Below the pieces are notes generated by a model. That model ran no database searches. It was not told where the DNA came from and saw nothing but the letters and a program-made list of their open reading frames with translations. Source: a virus. Taken from it: 28,214 nucleotides of DNA. Below, in pieces: positions 14,493-20,862 of this stretch. The position numbers and the translations under genes are program-made. Location of the stretch: positions 1 to 28,214 of the IMG/VR virus record IMGVR_UViG_3300030098_001731. One strand, given 5' to 3'. Positions within the stretch are counted from its first letter, which is position 1; each line of letters opens with the position of its first letter.

Positions 14493-14524
14493 GCCGCCAT
14501 TATTGAGTTAGTGGCGGTTTTTTT
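14493..14524 (+). terminator. Intrinsic terminator of the lipoprotein unit
   Basis: CCGCCA (14494-14499) pairs with TGGCGG (14512-14517), 12-nt loop, followed by seven T (14518-14524). It starts 25 nt after the lipoprotein stop. Confidence 0.9.
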
Positions 14525-14854
14525 GTGTATTCCAAAGTTGGTTTAAAAAAATAAAAAATAGAGCGGCTGGGAGTAAACATATGTATATGGGGGTACTGGC
14601 CCTATCGGGGTACAGAAAGTGAACACGCCCACTTTACATCATAGAGGAAATCATAGGTCACATATGTTCAGTTTGACAGTATATGAACAATCTCTTTTCA
14701 AACCCTTGTCGCGTTGTTTCCTAGTTTTTTTATACTACAGTCTGACAAAATTGTTTTGTTGAGCGCACCAATGCGTTCCATTTAGTCAGTATCGAATAGC
14801 GTTGTTATTCTTTCCTCTTAATAGCTTGGCTAGTTATCCCATTCTTTATCGTAT
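14525..14854. other. Gene-free stretch between converging transcription units
   Basis: About 330 bp with no ORF supported by an SD and length. It holds direct copies of GGGGTAC near 14590 and 14618, an isolated copy of TGACAAAATTGTT at 14743-14755 matching the arrays at 17.2 and 19.1 kb, and a TTGACA near 14675 without a -10 box at normal spacing. It lies between the rightward lipoprotein terminator and the leftward terminator at 14855-14892. No tRNA or recognised RNA is seen. Confidence 0.6.
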
Positions 14855-14892
14855 CCAAAAAGAAACCCTCTGCACTGGTTAGATGCAGAGGG
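14855..14892 (-). terminator. Intrinsic terminator closing the leftward accessory block
   Basis: Perfect 9-bp stem CCCTCTGCA (14866-14874) with TGCAGAGGG (14884-14892), 9-nt loop. Read on the minus strand it is followed by TTTCTTTTT. A second perfect 7-bp hairpin (AGCTCAC-attg-GTGAGCT, 14900-14917) lies between it and the stop of the 81-aa gene. Confidence 0.85.
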
Positions 14893-14927
14893 CTAAGTTA
14901 GCTCACATTGGTGAGCTTGGGGAGAAA

Positions 14928-15173
14928 CTACTCAGAAGCGGTAGCGATTAACTTTCTCAATTCTTTAGTTGCTTGGATGCTACCTTTCGACTTGGAGGCT
15001 TTTTCATCAAGGAAGAATTCAACACGGCAAGGCTTATCGTGGTTATCTGTCCAATCAATTCTAACCATATCCCGATCAGATATTGAGGACTTATCCAGTG
15101 TAATCTTGATTTGAGTTAAGCCAAAGATATGAAGCTCATTACGGTGATTCCAATTAGTGTAAGAAATAGACAT
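14928..15173 (-). CDS. Hypothetical 81-aa phage protein
   Basis: 81 aa, not recognised. Mixed alpha/beta composition with WTDNHDKPCRVEFFLD in the middle and a Lys/Ser-rich C-terminal third. AGGAG lies 9 nt before ATG 15173, supporting the start. Last gene of the leftward accessory block, directly before two hairpins including an intrinsic terminator. Confidence 0.65.
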   Translation of the reverse strand: MSISYTNWNHRNELHIFGLTQIKITLDKSSISDRDMVRIDWTDNHDKPCRVEFFLDEKASKSKGSIQATKELRKLIATASE

Positions 15174-15194
15174 GGTGTTTTCTCCTGTTTGTTT

Positions 15195-15329
15195 CTAAGT
15201 AACGATAGCAATTATATAGAGCATTACGAAGATCGAGACAATAGCCAATAACGAGCCAAGATTATCTAGCCAGTTTGCACGTTTCCGCTCGTCATCATAA
15301 AGCCAGTATTTTGTGTTTTTAATCATCAT
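15195..15329 (-). CDS. Small single-pass membrane protein (44 aa)
   Basis: 44 aa from ATG 15329 (an adjacent ATG at 15326 is equally possible) to TAG at 15195. The N-terminal half is soluble and charged (KYWLYDDERKRANWLDN), the C-terminal half (about 25-43) is one transmembrane helix with few polar residues, giving an N-in C-out or reverse tail-anchored topology. AAGGTG lies upstream, and the start follows the stop of the zinc-ribbon gene by 1 nt, so it is probably translated by coupling. No family recognised. Confidence 0.6.
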   Translation of the reverse strand: MMIKNTKYWLYDDERKRANWLDNLGSLLAIVSIFVMLYIIAIVT

Positions 15330-15330
15330 A

Positions 15331-15663
15331 TCACACCTTCATGTCCAATGAGTTTTTAAAGTCAGTAAAGAAGGAATCGTCTATCTTTACTTCAAGCTCG
15401 CCCTTTTCTAGGATTTCTTGCCGCATTGTATTACTACAGACTATCCTCTCTTTAACTGGATCAGGCTTTTTACCTTCTGCTAGTCGATTAATACGAGCAA
15501 GTCTAGCCAGTAAAACGTAATCGTTGCAGGTATCGCAACAACGCCCACGCCCACCATTTAACGGCCAAGGGTTATGGCCAAAACCTTTGTAATCCTCAGA
15601 ACATAACACACAAGAATTGACTGTGTTAGCAGACTTGATTGGTTGAACTTTTACCCAAGACAT
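15331..15663 (-). CDS. Zinc-ribbon phage protein
   Basis: 110 aa. Two Cys knuckles, CVLC (18-21) and CCDTC (42-46), frame a Gly/Pro/Arg-rich loop (GFGHNPWPLNGGRGR) and should bind one zinc. They are followed by a helix YVLLARLARINRLAEG. Such proteins occur widely in T7-like and marine phages without assigned function. The start at 15663 has GGAGAATG about 4-10 nt upstream. It is followed by the 44-aa membrane gene with a 1-nt gap. Binding to nucleic acid is plausible but not shown. Confidence 0.65.
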   Translation of the reverse strand: MSWVKVQPIKSANTVNSCVLCSEDYKGFGHNPWPLNGGRGRCCDTCNDYVLLARLARINRLAEGKKPDPVKERIVCSNTMRQEILEKGELEVKIDDSFFTDFKNSLDMKV

Positions 15664-15690
15664 TTTTCATTCTCCACATTGTTAAAGTTT

Positions 15691-15716
15691 AGGGCGGTAC
15701 ATCGCTGCACCGCCCT
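15691..15716 (-). terminator. GC-rich hairpin without U-tract, possible attenuator or processing site
   Basis: AGGGCGGT (15691-15698) pairs with ACCGCCCT (15709-15716), 8 bp, 10-nt loop. Neither strand has a following T run, so it is more likely a transcript stabiliser or weak attenuator between the 27-aa gene and the zinc-ribbon gene than a true terminator. Confidence 0.4.
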
Positions 15717-15722
15717 ATTGTT

Positions 15723-15806
15723 CTAGACAAATTGCACTATAATAGCAAGTACAAGAATAAAGGCACCAAGAATAGCCAATCTATACAGTAATAGAAAAAA
15801 CTCCAT
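15723..15806 (-). CDS. 27-aa transmembrane microprotein
   Basis: ATG at 15806 to TAG at 15723. The sequence MEFFLLLYRLAILGAFILVL is almost entirely hydrophobic apart from one Arg, and would form a single membrane helix. It has no SD, but its ATG lies 1 nt after the DUF932 stop (TGATATG), so translation would depend on termination-reinitiation. Small hydrophobic phage peptides of this type can be antiholins or host membrane modulators; function here is unknown, and chance cannot be excluded. Confidence 0.4.
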   Translation of the reverse strand: MEFFLLLYRLAILGAFILVLAIIVQFV

Positions 15807-15807
15807 A

Positions 15808-16977
15808 TCATGCCACTAGCTCAAGCGCACGTTCATGGGCTTTACCTTTAATGTCACGGCCAGAAGCTGGGCCATACAAAGCACGATCTAGCCGAAGGTC
15901 CGCGCCATAGTTTCTGACAGGTTTATGGTCTGCCATCCACATCACCGTTTGATATGCACCCCAAAGAGTACCTTCTGCACTCTTAAGATCATGGCCGGGA
16001 TTGACAGGACCATCGTCGTTGACAGGTTCGACGGCTGACACATCCTCTCGTTTAGTTTCCAAGGACTTGATATCTATATCCTTGCCAGCTTTGATTGATG
16101 CAATAAGCTCATCCAACGTAGCAGCTTGGCTGGCATTCTGTTCTGCCAATTCAGCTTTAGTGACAGTCTTACCCTTAGATGACGTAGCAGAGAATTGCTG
16201 ACCACGGAAAGCCGCCATCGCTTTTCTGACAGCTTCCGACTGAATAAGAACACCATTCTCACCTTCACGCTCTTTACCGCCAAAGACATACTTAAAGTAT
16301 TCAAGCTCCTCGTCACCTTTAAGAACCTTCTTAGCCATTAGCTTCGCTACTTCCTCAAACTTGCCAAAGTTTTGGCTAGAGATACCTAGAGCAATCTTCA
16401 TAGCATCAGCGTCAAATGGAACCTTATGATTGTGTGTTACAATATCGTCTGATGTATCTAGAGCCAGACGCATTGTATTATTACACACTACTCTAATAGG
16501 CGTTAACAATGCGCTATTAGCATTGACACCAGTATGGGCAATAGTGAATAGCATATTGTTATTTACTTGGTCATCTTTCCCAAGGGTAAAACCCTCGTTA
16601 GTAGTAGCCATGCACCAGACTTTTCTACCACCAAATAATGAGCCAGCAGTATGTAAGAACATACTACCGTCATCAATGAATGGTGCGAAGAAATCAAATA
16701 GGTCTTGGTTCTGAAAAGGCTTGTACATTGTACCTGCTACATACTCACCTAGAATTGAACCATCGTTAGAACGCTCGATAAAATGAGAATTAGGAACTGG
16801 CTCCGATGGATGCGTTGCGTGGTCCGGTGGATAGTGGTTCGCAGTTAGCGATACTTCCCAATCCAAACCAGCAGCAGTCATCATCTCCGCTGGTGTCATT
16901 TCGTTGGTAACTGGTACACCAAGCCCATGCCAAGGAACTTCTCCAGCGTAGGCCATCGTTTCAATTTCATGCGACAT
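15808..16977 (-). CDS. DUF932 family phage/plasmid protein
   Basis: 389 aa from ATG 16977, chosen over an upstream GTG at 17001 because AAGGA lies 9 nt before it. The N-terminus has MSHEIETMAYAGEVPWHGLG and the core has YKPFQNQDLFDFFAPF, VWCMATT, LFTIAHTGVNA and VRVVCNNTM-like segments, the hallmarks of DUF932 (TIGR03299-type phage/plasmid proteins). A charged region follows (about 255-310) and the C-terminus has GPASGRDIKGKAHERALEL. The biochemical role of DUF932 is not established; it is frequent in phages and plasmids. It is preceded by its own promoter-like site and three 22-bp repeats. Confidence 0.85.
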   Translation of the reverse strand: MSHEIETMAYAGEVPWHGLGVPVTNEMTPAEMMTAAGLDWEVSLTANHYPPDHATHPSEPVPNSHFIERSNDGSILGEYVAGTMYKPFQNQDLFDFFAPFIDDGSMFLHTAGSLFGGRKVWCMATTNEGFTLGKDDQVNNNMLFTIAHTGVNANSALLTPIRVVCNNTMRLALDTSDDIVTHNHKVPFDADAMKIALGISSQNFGKFEEVAKLMAKKVLKGDEELEYFKYVFGGKEREGENGVLIQSEAVRKAMAAFRGQQFSATSSKGKTVTKAELAEQNASQAATLDELIASIKAGKDIDIKSLETKREDVSAVEPVNDDGPVNPGHDLKSAEGTLWGAYQTVMWMADHKPVRNYGADLRLDRALYGPASGRDIKGKAHERALELVA

Positions 16978-17016
16978 TATAAATATCCTTTTTTCTGTCA
17001 CGTTTCGGAAGACCTG

Positions 17017-17056
17017 AATATGCGCCTAAAAAAAACGGAAATCAAGAACTTTTATT
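17017..17056 (-). promoter_or_regulatory. Candidate promoter of the DUF932 operon with shared upstream box
   Basis: Minus strand TTGATT (17045-17040), 17-bp spacer, CATATT (17022-17017): 4/6 and 4/6. The -35 overlaps the 15-mer AATAAAAGTTCTTGA (17056-17042), which recurs exactly at 18758-18744, also overlapping a -35. The shared box suggests a common activator or a phage-specific promoter class. Confidence 0.5.
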
Positions 17057-17057
17057 G

Positions 17058-17123
17058 GGTCAGACCGAGCTAGCAGATAGGTCAGACTTAGCTAGCAGAT
17101 AGACTGGACCGAGCTAGCAGAAA
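17058..17123. repeat. Three tandem 22-bp repeats (iteron-like)
   Basis: Units at 17058-17079, 17080-17101 and 17102-17123, with consensus gGTCAGACcgAGCTAGCAGA and a constant palindromic GCTAGC core. The 22-bp period (about two helical turns) places each copy on the same DNA face. They lie immediately upstream of the DUF932 promoter, as expected for regulator sites. Confidence 0.85.
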
Positions 17124-17173
17124 AGAAGAGAGCGGCTAAGTCGAATAAGGAGACTGAAAATTCGACTTGCCGC
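17124..17173 (-). terminator. Candidate terminator after the GP88-like gene
   Basis: GCGGCTAAGTCGAAT (17132-17146) pairs with ATTCGACTTGCCGC (17160-17173): 14 pairs with one bulged T, 13-nt loop. On the minus strand the stem is followed by a pyrimidine-rich TCTCTTCTTTTC. Strong stem, imperfect U-tract. Confidence 0.6.
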
Positions 17174-17230
17174 CCTCGCTTTGTCAACGCTAGTCTAGGG
17201 GAAACACCGAGAAAAACCTAAACTTTATGG

Positions 17231-17293
17231 CTGACAAAATTGTTGTTGACAAAATTGTTGACAAAATTGTTGACAAAATTGTTGACAAAATTA
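17231..17293. repeat. TTGACAAAATTG array, 12-bp unit, five copies
   Basis: Copies start at 17231 (CTGACAAAATTG), then after 15 bp a perfect head-to-tail run at 17246, 17258, 17270 and 17282, the last ending in TTA. The core ACAAAATTGT has ACA/TGT dyad ends. The run lies only 3 bp after the stop of the GP88-like gene. Each copy contains a perfect -35 hexamer TTGACA on the plus strand but no spaced -10 box. Confidence 0.9.
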
Positions 17294-17296
17294 TTC

Positions 17297-17920
17297 TCAG
17301 TATTTCTTAACCTTCTCAACGATAGTAGGCGTGGTATCATGCTTATAACATAATAAGCAATCTTTGCACTTCTGCCCTGTACAATTCTGCAACGGTACAG
17401 CCTCATCAACTAGCACGTTGTTAAACGTCTTATCAAAATATTCAGGTATCTTATGCTTTGGTAAGATATTACTAATTTTAGGATTAGAGTATATCAAGAT
17501 AAGATTAGATGGTTTAGCTCTATAAGAGAATAACCGTTCTATATAATCCTTACGCTTAGTCCATAGAGAGAATGTACAGTGTGGATTGTGTTCTGCAATA
17601 TCTGTAAGGTTAGCTAGGTGTTGAATATTAATTAATTCACCGTGTGCGCTAAAACGAAAGAAGCTATCCATTATAAATGGTAATTCTTCTTTAGTTAAAG
17701 ACCTAGAACTTAATAGATCGCTATTACGTTGTAAGGCATTAGCCATATTTTTTCTAAAACCATTTAACATAATATGGCTATAACAAACTTTACAGATTGT
17801 TTTCTTATTGGCTTTATTCATCTTAATACAGAACTTGTTAGTAAGAGTGTTAGTGCTAATAGCTCTAAAGCCTTCTAGCTTTCCTGTCATGGTGCTAATG
17901 TGTACACTGTTAGCTTGCAT
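17297..17920 (-). CDS. GP88-like phage protein with cysteine clusters
   Basis: 207 aa. The N-terminal part (GFRAISTNTLTNKFC...ICKVCYSH, about 20-50) and the overall layout match the phage Gene product 88 family: an early CxxCY, a central region with SLWTKRKDYIERLF and a C-terminal CTGQKCKDCLLCY (about 180-192). The two Cys groups could bind a metal or Fe-S cluster. The family is common in phage genomes and has no established activity. AGGAG lies 8 nt before ATG 17920. The upstream 54-aa gene overlaps it by 11 nt and begins with the same codons (MQAN). The gene ends just before a 12-bp repeat array. Confidence 0.75.
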   Translation of the reverse strand: MQANSVHISTMTGKLEGFRAISTNTLTNKFCIKMNKANKKTICKVCYSHIMLNGFRKNMANALQRNSDLLSSRSLTKEELPFIMDSFFRFSAHGELINIQHLANLTDIAEHNPHCTFSLWTKRKDYIERLFSYRAKPSNLILIYSNPKISNILPKHKIPEYFDKTFNNVLVDEAVPLQNCTGQKCKDCLLCYKHDTTPTIVEKVKKY

Positions 17921-18074
17921 TATTATAGCTCCTAAATAGTCTAGGTATACCTGACGCTTTCGCTTCTTTTAAGGTTTTAAATACCTTGGTTGCACCATTA
18001 GAATACTGCGCTTGCCATTTATTTTTAGCTAATTTCTTAACAATAAAAAGCCTTCCTTCAATATTAGCTTGCAT
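17910..18074 (-). CDS. Hypothetical 54-aa basic protein
   Basis: 54 aa from ATG 18074 to TAA 17910. Sequence begins MQANIEGRLFIVKKLAKNKW and contains QAQYSNGATKVFKTLKEA, a beta-beta-alpha pattern like the small DNA-binding N-terminal domain seen in some integrases or HNH proteins, though this is only a resemblance. GAGGTGGAAGG lies 3 nt upstream. It overlaps both neighbours by 11 nt, which fits the tight coding of the block. Nothing assigns a function. Confidence 0.6.
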   Translation of the reverse strand: MQANIEGRLFIVKKLAKNKWQAQYSNGATKVFKTLKEAKASGIPRLFRSYNNAS

Positions 18075-18306
18075 GACCTTCCACCTCTAATTCAAAATGC
18101 AGATTGTCATCATCCATTAAATCTTGTAAATGAGCGTAGATACATTCTTTCACAACGTCATCAGTATTTAACCATGCGTACTCGTCATTAGTCTCGACAT
18201 TTAAAGTAACAAGAATTTTATAAGTACGCTCCTTTGACGTAGGCGGTATTTTTCTTTTTGGCTCATCTACCTCGACTAAAGCATTTCCTCTAATTTCAAC
18301 TGGCAT
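18064..18306 (-). CDS. Hypothetical 80-aa acidic protein
   Basis: 80 aa, acidic, not recognised. The middle reads TYKILVTLNVETNDEYAW, a beta-strand pattern, followed by an acidic helix VKECIYAHLQDLMDDD. GGAAGG lies about 8 nt before ATG 18306. It overlaps the upstream 128-aa gene by 11 nt and the downstream 54-aa gene by 11 nt, so these four genes (128, 80, 54 and 207 aa) form one operon. Confidence 0.65.
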   Translation of the reverse strand: MPVEIRGNALVEVDEPKRKIPPTSKERTYKILVTLNVETNDEYAWLNTDDVVKECIYAHLQDLMDDDNLHFELEVEGHAS

Positions 18307-18682
18307 AAGCTTGTCCTTCCTGCTTTTCCTTGATTGAAGCTAATAATGCTTTCTGTTTAGCTGTTTGTTTACTAGGATTAGCGTCAGTATATGCTATGTA
18401 ATAAGACTGTAGCTTACGCTCTAGTCTGTCTAATGTGTAATAGTACCCAGTTAATTTAATAGTAGGATATTTAGAATCATTATCCATAATAAACTTTCTA
18501 CTTAACTTAATAGCTTTATATAAGCTATCTATGGATTGCCTAACAGTTAATGACTTACTAAATCTAGCATCCTCTAATACCTTATCAAAAACAGTTAAAG
18601 CAATAACGCTGGCTCTAAGGTTCCCAATCATACCATCAGCGATAAGGTCGAAAGCTTTTTGATTGACTTTTACATATGACAT
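18296..18682 (-). CDS. Hypothetical 128-aa helical protein
   Basis: 128 aa, predicted almost all helical, with a Tyr-rich middle (KLTGYYYTLDRLERKLQSYY, about 75-94) and a Lys/Gln-rich C-terminus. Not recognised. AAGGAAA lies upstream of ATG 18682. It is the first gene after the candidate promoter at 18719-18747, heading the operon that ends in the GP88-like gene. Confidence 0.65.
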   Translation of the reverse strand: MSYVKVNQKAFDLIADGMIGNLRASVIALTVFDKVLEDARFSKSLTVRQSIDSLYKAIKLSRKFIMDNDSKYPTIKLTGYYYTLDRLERKLQSYYIAYTDANPSKQTAKQKALLASIKEKQEGQAYAS

Positions 18683-18718
18683 TTTTTGTGTTTCCTTTTT
18701 TGTGTTAATGACCCAACC

Positions 18719-18758
18719 CTTTTAAAGGTAGTAAAATCTCTTGTCAAGAACTTTTATT
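18719..18758 (-). promoter_or_regulatory. Candidate leftward promoter for the 18.7 kb operon
   Basis: Minus strand TTGACA (18747-18742, 6/6), 17-bp spacer, TAAAAG (18724-18719, 4/6). The 15-mer AATAAAAGTTCTTGA (18758-18744) overlapping the -35 is identical to the one at 17056-17042. Confidence 0.6.
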
Positions 18759-18761
18759 ACG

Positions 18762-19070
18762 TCATATGTATGTAACAGATAAGTTATCATTACCTTTAAA
18801 ACATTTCCTTCCCCATGTCTTCTTGCAAAATTCTGTAGCTTCTTTCTTATTACGTTGGACCGAAACAATAATCCATCGTCCTATTGTTCTATTGTAAGTT
18901 TTGTCCATTATCTCTTCATTATCAAAGTCAGAGCTATCAAAGAACTGGTGGAAGATACCTCGTAGGTTATTGTTGCGTACTGCATCGCTTAAAGTAACAT
19001 ACTGCCACACATCATATTTCTTGTCAGCACGTTTGTTAACTTCTACTTTAATGTTATCTAGTTTATACAT
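18762..19070 (-). CDS. Hypothetical 102-aa protein
   Basis: 102 aa from ATG 19070, selected because GGAGATATT precedes it; a longer reading frame reaching 19151 only translates the upstream repeats. The protein has KYDVWQYVTLSDAVRN, a mid segment DSSDFDNEE and a Lys/Cys/Trp-containing end. Not recognised; possibly a small alpha/beta protein. Its 5' untranslated region would carry the 21-bp repeat array, so its expression is a candidate target of whatever binds there. Confidence 0.6.
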   Translation of the reverse strand: MYKLDNIKVEVNKRADKKYDVWQYVTLSDAVRNNNLRGIFHQFFDSSDFDNEEIMDKTYNRTIGRWIIVSVQRNKKEATEFCKKTWGRKCFKGNDNLSVTYI

Positions 19071-19088
19071 AATATCTCCGTTTCTAGG

Positions 19089-19156
19089 TTGACAAAATTG
19101 TTTAATAGGTTGACAAAATTGTTTAATAGGTTGACAAAAAAGACTTGACAAAATTA
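19089..19156. repeat. TTGACAAAATTG array, 21-bp spacing, four copies
   Basis: Copies start at 19089, 19110, 19131 (ending AAAAG) and 19145 (ending TTA): periods 21, 21 and 14 bp. The 21-bp unit ggTTGACAAAATTGtttaata repeats exactly twice. Same core and orientation as the 17.2 kb array. It fills the gap between the nuclease gene stop (19158) and the SD of the 102-aa gene. Confidence 0.9.
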
Positions 19157-19157
19157 T

Positions 19158-19724
19158 CTATATTCTATAACCAGATAAGTCATCTTTACTGTTATCTGGA
19201 TACATTTCTGGTATTTTATTATTGACAAATTTTAAATTAAGACACAATAAATTAATATCCCTTAGTTCATTTTGTTCCATTACAAACACTTTACCATGTC
19301 CTAGATCACCTATCCTATCCTTATTAATTAAATCTTCTTTTTTAGCCCAACCTCTAATGACAACTTTAGGATAGTGTTGAGCAGTAACCAAGACAAAAGT
19401 ATTTATATCACCGTAATCAGTTTTATAAAAAGCTATTAGCTTACCTTTACCGTAAAAGGTAGTCTTAACATCTATCTTTTTATCATCATGTGTTATTAAA
19501 TCAGCACCACCCTTACGTACAAATATAGAAAGATCAGGATACACATTAAGATGCTTTGCAACTGCTAACTCACCAGCTATACCTAACTTCTCTATATCCA
19601 TAGGATTACGTTTTGAAACTTTAGCGTTAGGTAATCCAGCTTTACGATTAGAATTGTAACGCATTTTTCCCCCAGTAGAACATAACTTCTGTTCTAGTTC
19701 TGTAAGAGTATATTCAACAGACAT
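19158..19724 (-). CDS. PD-(D/E)XK superfamily nuclease-like protein
   Basis: 188 aa. The core fits a restriction-endonuclease fold: GIAGELAVAKHL (E52 on the first helix), GGADLI (D75) and IDVKTTF (D85-x-K87), then the strand-helix region with FVLVTAQ and VVIRGWAKKED. This E-D-DxK set is the metal-binding site of the family, seen in Holliday junction resolvases and repair or restriction nucleases. The first 45 residues are basic and may bind DNA. It overlaps a 34-aa gene by 11 nt. Only a weak SD precedes ATG 19724, so translation is probably coupled. Which DNA substrate it cuts is unknown. Confidence 0.7.
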   Translation of the reverse strand: MSVEYTLTELEQKLCSTGGKMRYNSNRKAGLPNAKVSKRNPMDIEKLGIAGELAVAKHLNVYPDLSIFVRKGGADLITHDDKKIDVKTTFYGKGKLIAFYKTDYGDINTFVLVTAQHYPKVVIRGWAKKEDLINKDRIGDLGHGKVFVMEQNELRDINLLCLNLKFVNNKIPEMYPDNSKDDLSGYRI

Positions 19725-19818
19725 AGTTTACTCTTGTACCTAGTACGTTACAATTTAACATATCACGTATCCTTTCATACGTCATACAGACGTAGTATAT
19801 CATAGCTTTATTTACCAT
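19714..19818 (-). CDS. 34-aa microprotein, leader of the nuclease gene
   Basis: ATG 19818 to TGA 19714, preceded by a near-perfect SD (AAGGAGAT, about 6 nt before ATG). Sequence starts MVNKAMIYYVCMTYERIRDM; it has two Cys and no clear membrane helix. Its last 11 nt overlap the nuclease start, which itself lacks a good SD, suggesting that this peptide serves at least to deliver ribosomes to the nuclease gene. Confidence 0.55.
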   Translation of the reverse strand: MVNKAMIYYVCMTYERIRDMLNCNVLGTRVNYVC

Positions 19819-19847
19819 CAATATATCTCCTTAAATATGTTTATTCT

Positions 19848-20030
19848 TTAAATCTTCTTTTCAGCTATTTTCTTTTCATATCTATCGTTTAAAAACTTAA
19901 TTTCCTTAATCACAGTGTCTTCAGCCGTATTTATAGCTTCTCTGATACCTGACAAATTATCATGTTTCTCAGATAAAGTATAAGCATCGTTTAACTTAAA
20001 AAAAATGTCTTGCAGTATTTTTATATTCAT
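19848..20030 (-). CDS. Hypothetical 60-aa helical protein
   Basis: 60 aa, predicted entirely helical with Lys/Glu/Ile heptads (about 25-60), so a small coiled coil is likely. Not recognised. AAGGAGATACACTG precedes ATG 20030, a strong SD. It overlaps the stop of the upstream gene by 1 nt. Confidence 0.65.
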   Translation of the reverse strand: MNIKILQDIFFKLNDAYTLSEKHDNLSGIREAINTAEDTVIKEIKFLNDRYEKKIAEKKI

Positions 20031-20353
20031 CAGTGTATCTCCTTAGATGTCATAATGTGACGTAAATCTATTGGTTGTGTTTCTTCTAACTTGCTTGATA
20101 ACATTTCCATAACACGTTCAAAATGGTTATAGAACATAATCGTGATAGCGTCTTTCCAGAAATAGTCTGTCTCTATACCATAACGATCCGTTAAACCAGA
20201 TTCATTCATTGCACCCTCTATACAATCTATAAGGTACTCATCAATAGATGTAGCCTCTCTTACCTCAGTATCCTTAATGAACGTAGCAAGGATATTGTAT
20301 GTCTTTTCTATTCTGTCTTCTAGATCACCTTGGGCTTGACTTGGTAGGCTCAT
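20030..20353 (-). CDS. Hypothetical 107-aa acidic protein
   Basis: 107 aa from ATG 20353, chosen over ATG 20368 because AAGGAG lies 6 nt upstream. Acidic, helical, with YLIDCIEGAMNESGLTDRYG and FYNHFERVMEMLSSKL. No family recognised. It follows the SleB hydrolase by 11 nt and precedes the 60-aa gene. Confidence 0.6.
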   Translation of the reverse strand: MSLPSQAQGDLEDRIEKTYNILATFIKDTEVREATSIDEYLIDCIEGAMNESGLTDRYGIETDYFWKDAITIMFYNHFERVMEMLSSKLEETQPIDLRHIMTSKEIH

Positions 20354-20364
20354 ATCATACTCCT

Positions 20365-20862
20365 TCATTTAACATCATTATATTCCCATCTATAGAATAT
20401 ATGATCCTCTATTTCTACTGTTCTAGTCTTGGTATACGCCCAAGACGGTGTAATATAGTCAGCGTGATAGTGTGTAGCACCATCAGTAATATCAAGATAC
20501 GGCATATTTTGGTATAACATATCCTCTGCCATACCATATATAGCGTCATAAGTCTCTATATCGCTAGGTTCATCCGACTTACCATCACAATACCAACTGA
20601 ATTGACACCTGTTACGTACTGGTATAAATTTATTTTTATCCTTCCATGATGGTCTTGTTGGTCCTTCATGGACTACTTCACAAATAGTATCTGGATACCT
20701 GTCATCTGCTACACGGTTCATTACTACGTTACTTACAGCTAACATCCCTGCTAGGCTCTGGTTCCTTGCTTCAAAATACATATTATCTGCAAGGCACGTA
20801 ACCTCATCATGTGTTACACCCATTAGCATCCCTACTAGAAGTAATTCTTTACCTATCATCAT
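20365..20862 (-). CDS. SleB-type cell wall hydrolase
   Basis: 165 aa. LADNMYFEARNQSLAGMLAV and the following NVVMNRV (about 24-49) are the hydrolase_2 / SleB signature, with E31 as the expected catalytic Glu. CQFSWYCDG and GATHYHADYITPSWA are the other conserved blocks (about 86-94 and 128-142). The family hydrolyses peptidoglycan, usually as a lytic transglycosylase. Residues 5-16 are hydrophobic but short, giving a possible weak export or signal-anchor segment. It overlaps the upstream 129-aa gene by 4 nt, in the same operon as the EF-hand membrane protein. With the lysozyme at 1768-2262 it makes two unrelated wall hydrolases in this phage. Confidence 0.85.
   Translation of the reverse strand: MMIGKELLLVGMLMGVTHDEVTCLADNMYFEARNQSLAGMLAVSNVVMNRVADDRYPDTICEVVHEGPTRPSWKDKNKFIPVRNRCQFSWYCDGKSDEPSDIETYDAIYGMAEDMLYQNMPYLDITDGATHYHADYITPSWAYTKTRTVEIEDHIFYRWEYNDVK

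Noticed and set aside
14664-14762. Plus-strand 32-codon frame starting MFSLTVYEQ
   Set aside because: No well-spaced SD and no overlap partner; its end coincides with the isolated repeat element. Left as unproven.
17218-17409. Minus-strand frame with NNFV repeats
   Set aside because: It only translates the 12-bp DNA repeat array and overlaps the end of the GP88-like gene; the unit is divisible by 3, so the frame stays open by arithmetic.
19071-19151. N-terminal extension with CQPIKQF repeats on the 102-aa gene
   Set aside because: It translates the 21-bp repeats; a good SD points to the internal ATG at 19070.
17058-19156. CRISPR-like array
   Set aside because: Repeat units are 12-22 bp, contiguous or nearly so, without unique spacers of constant length.
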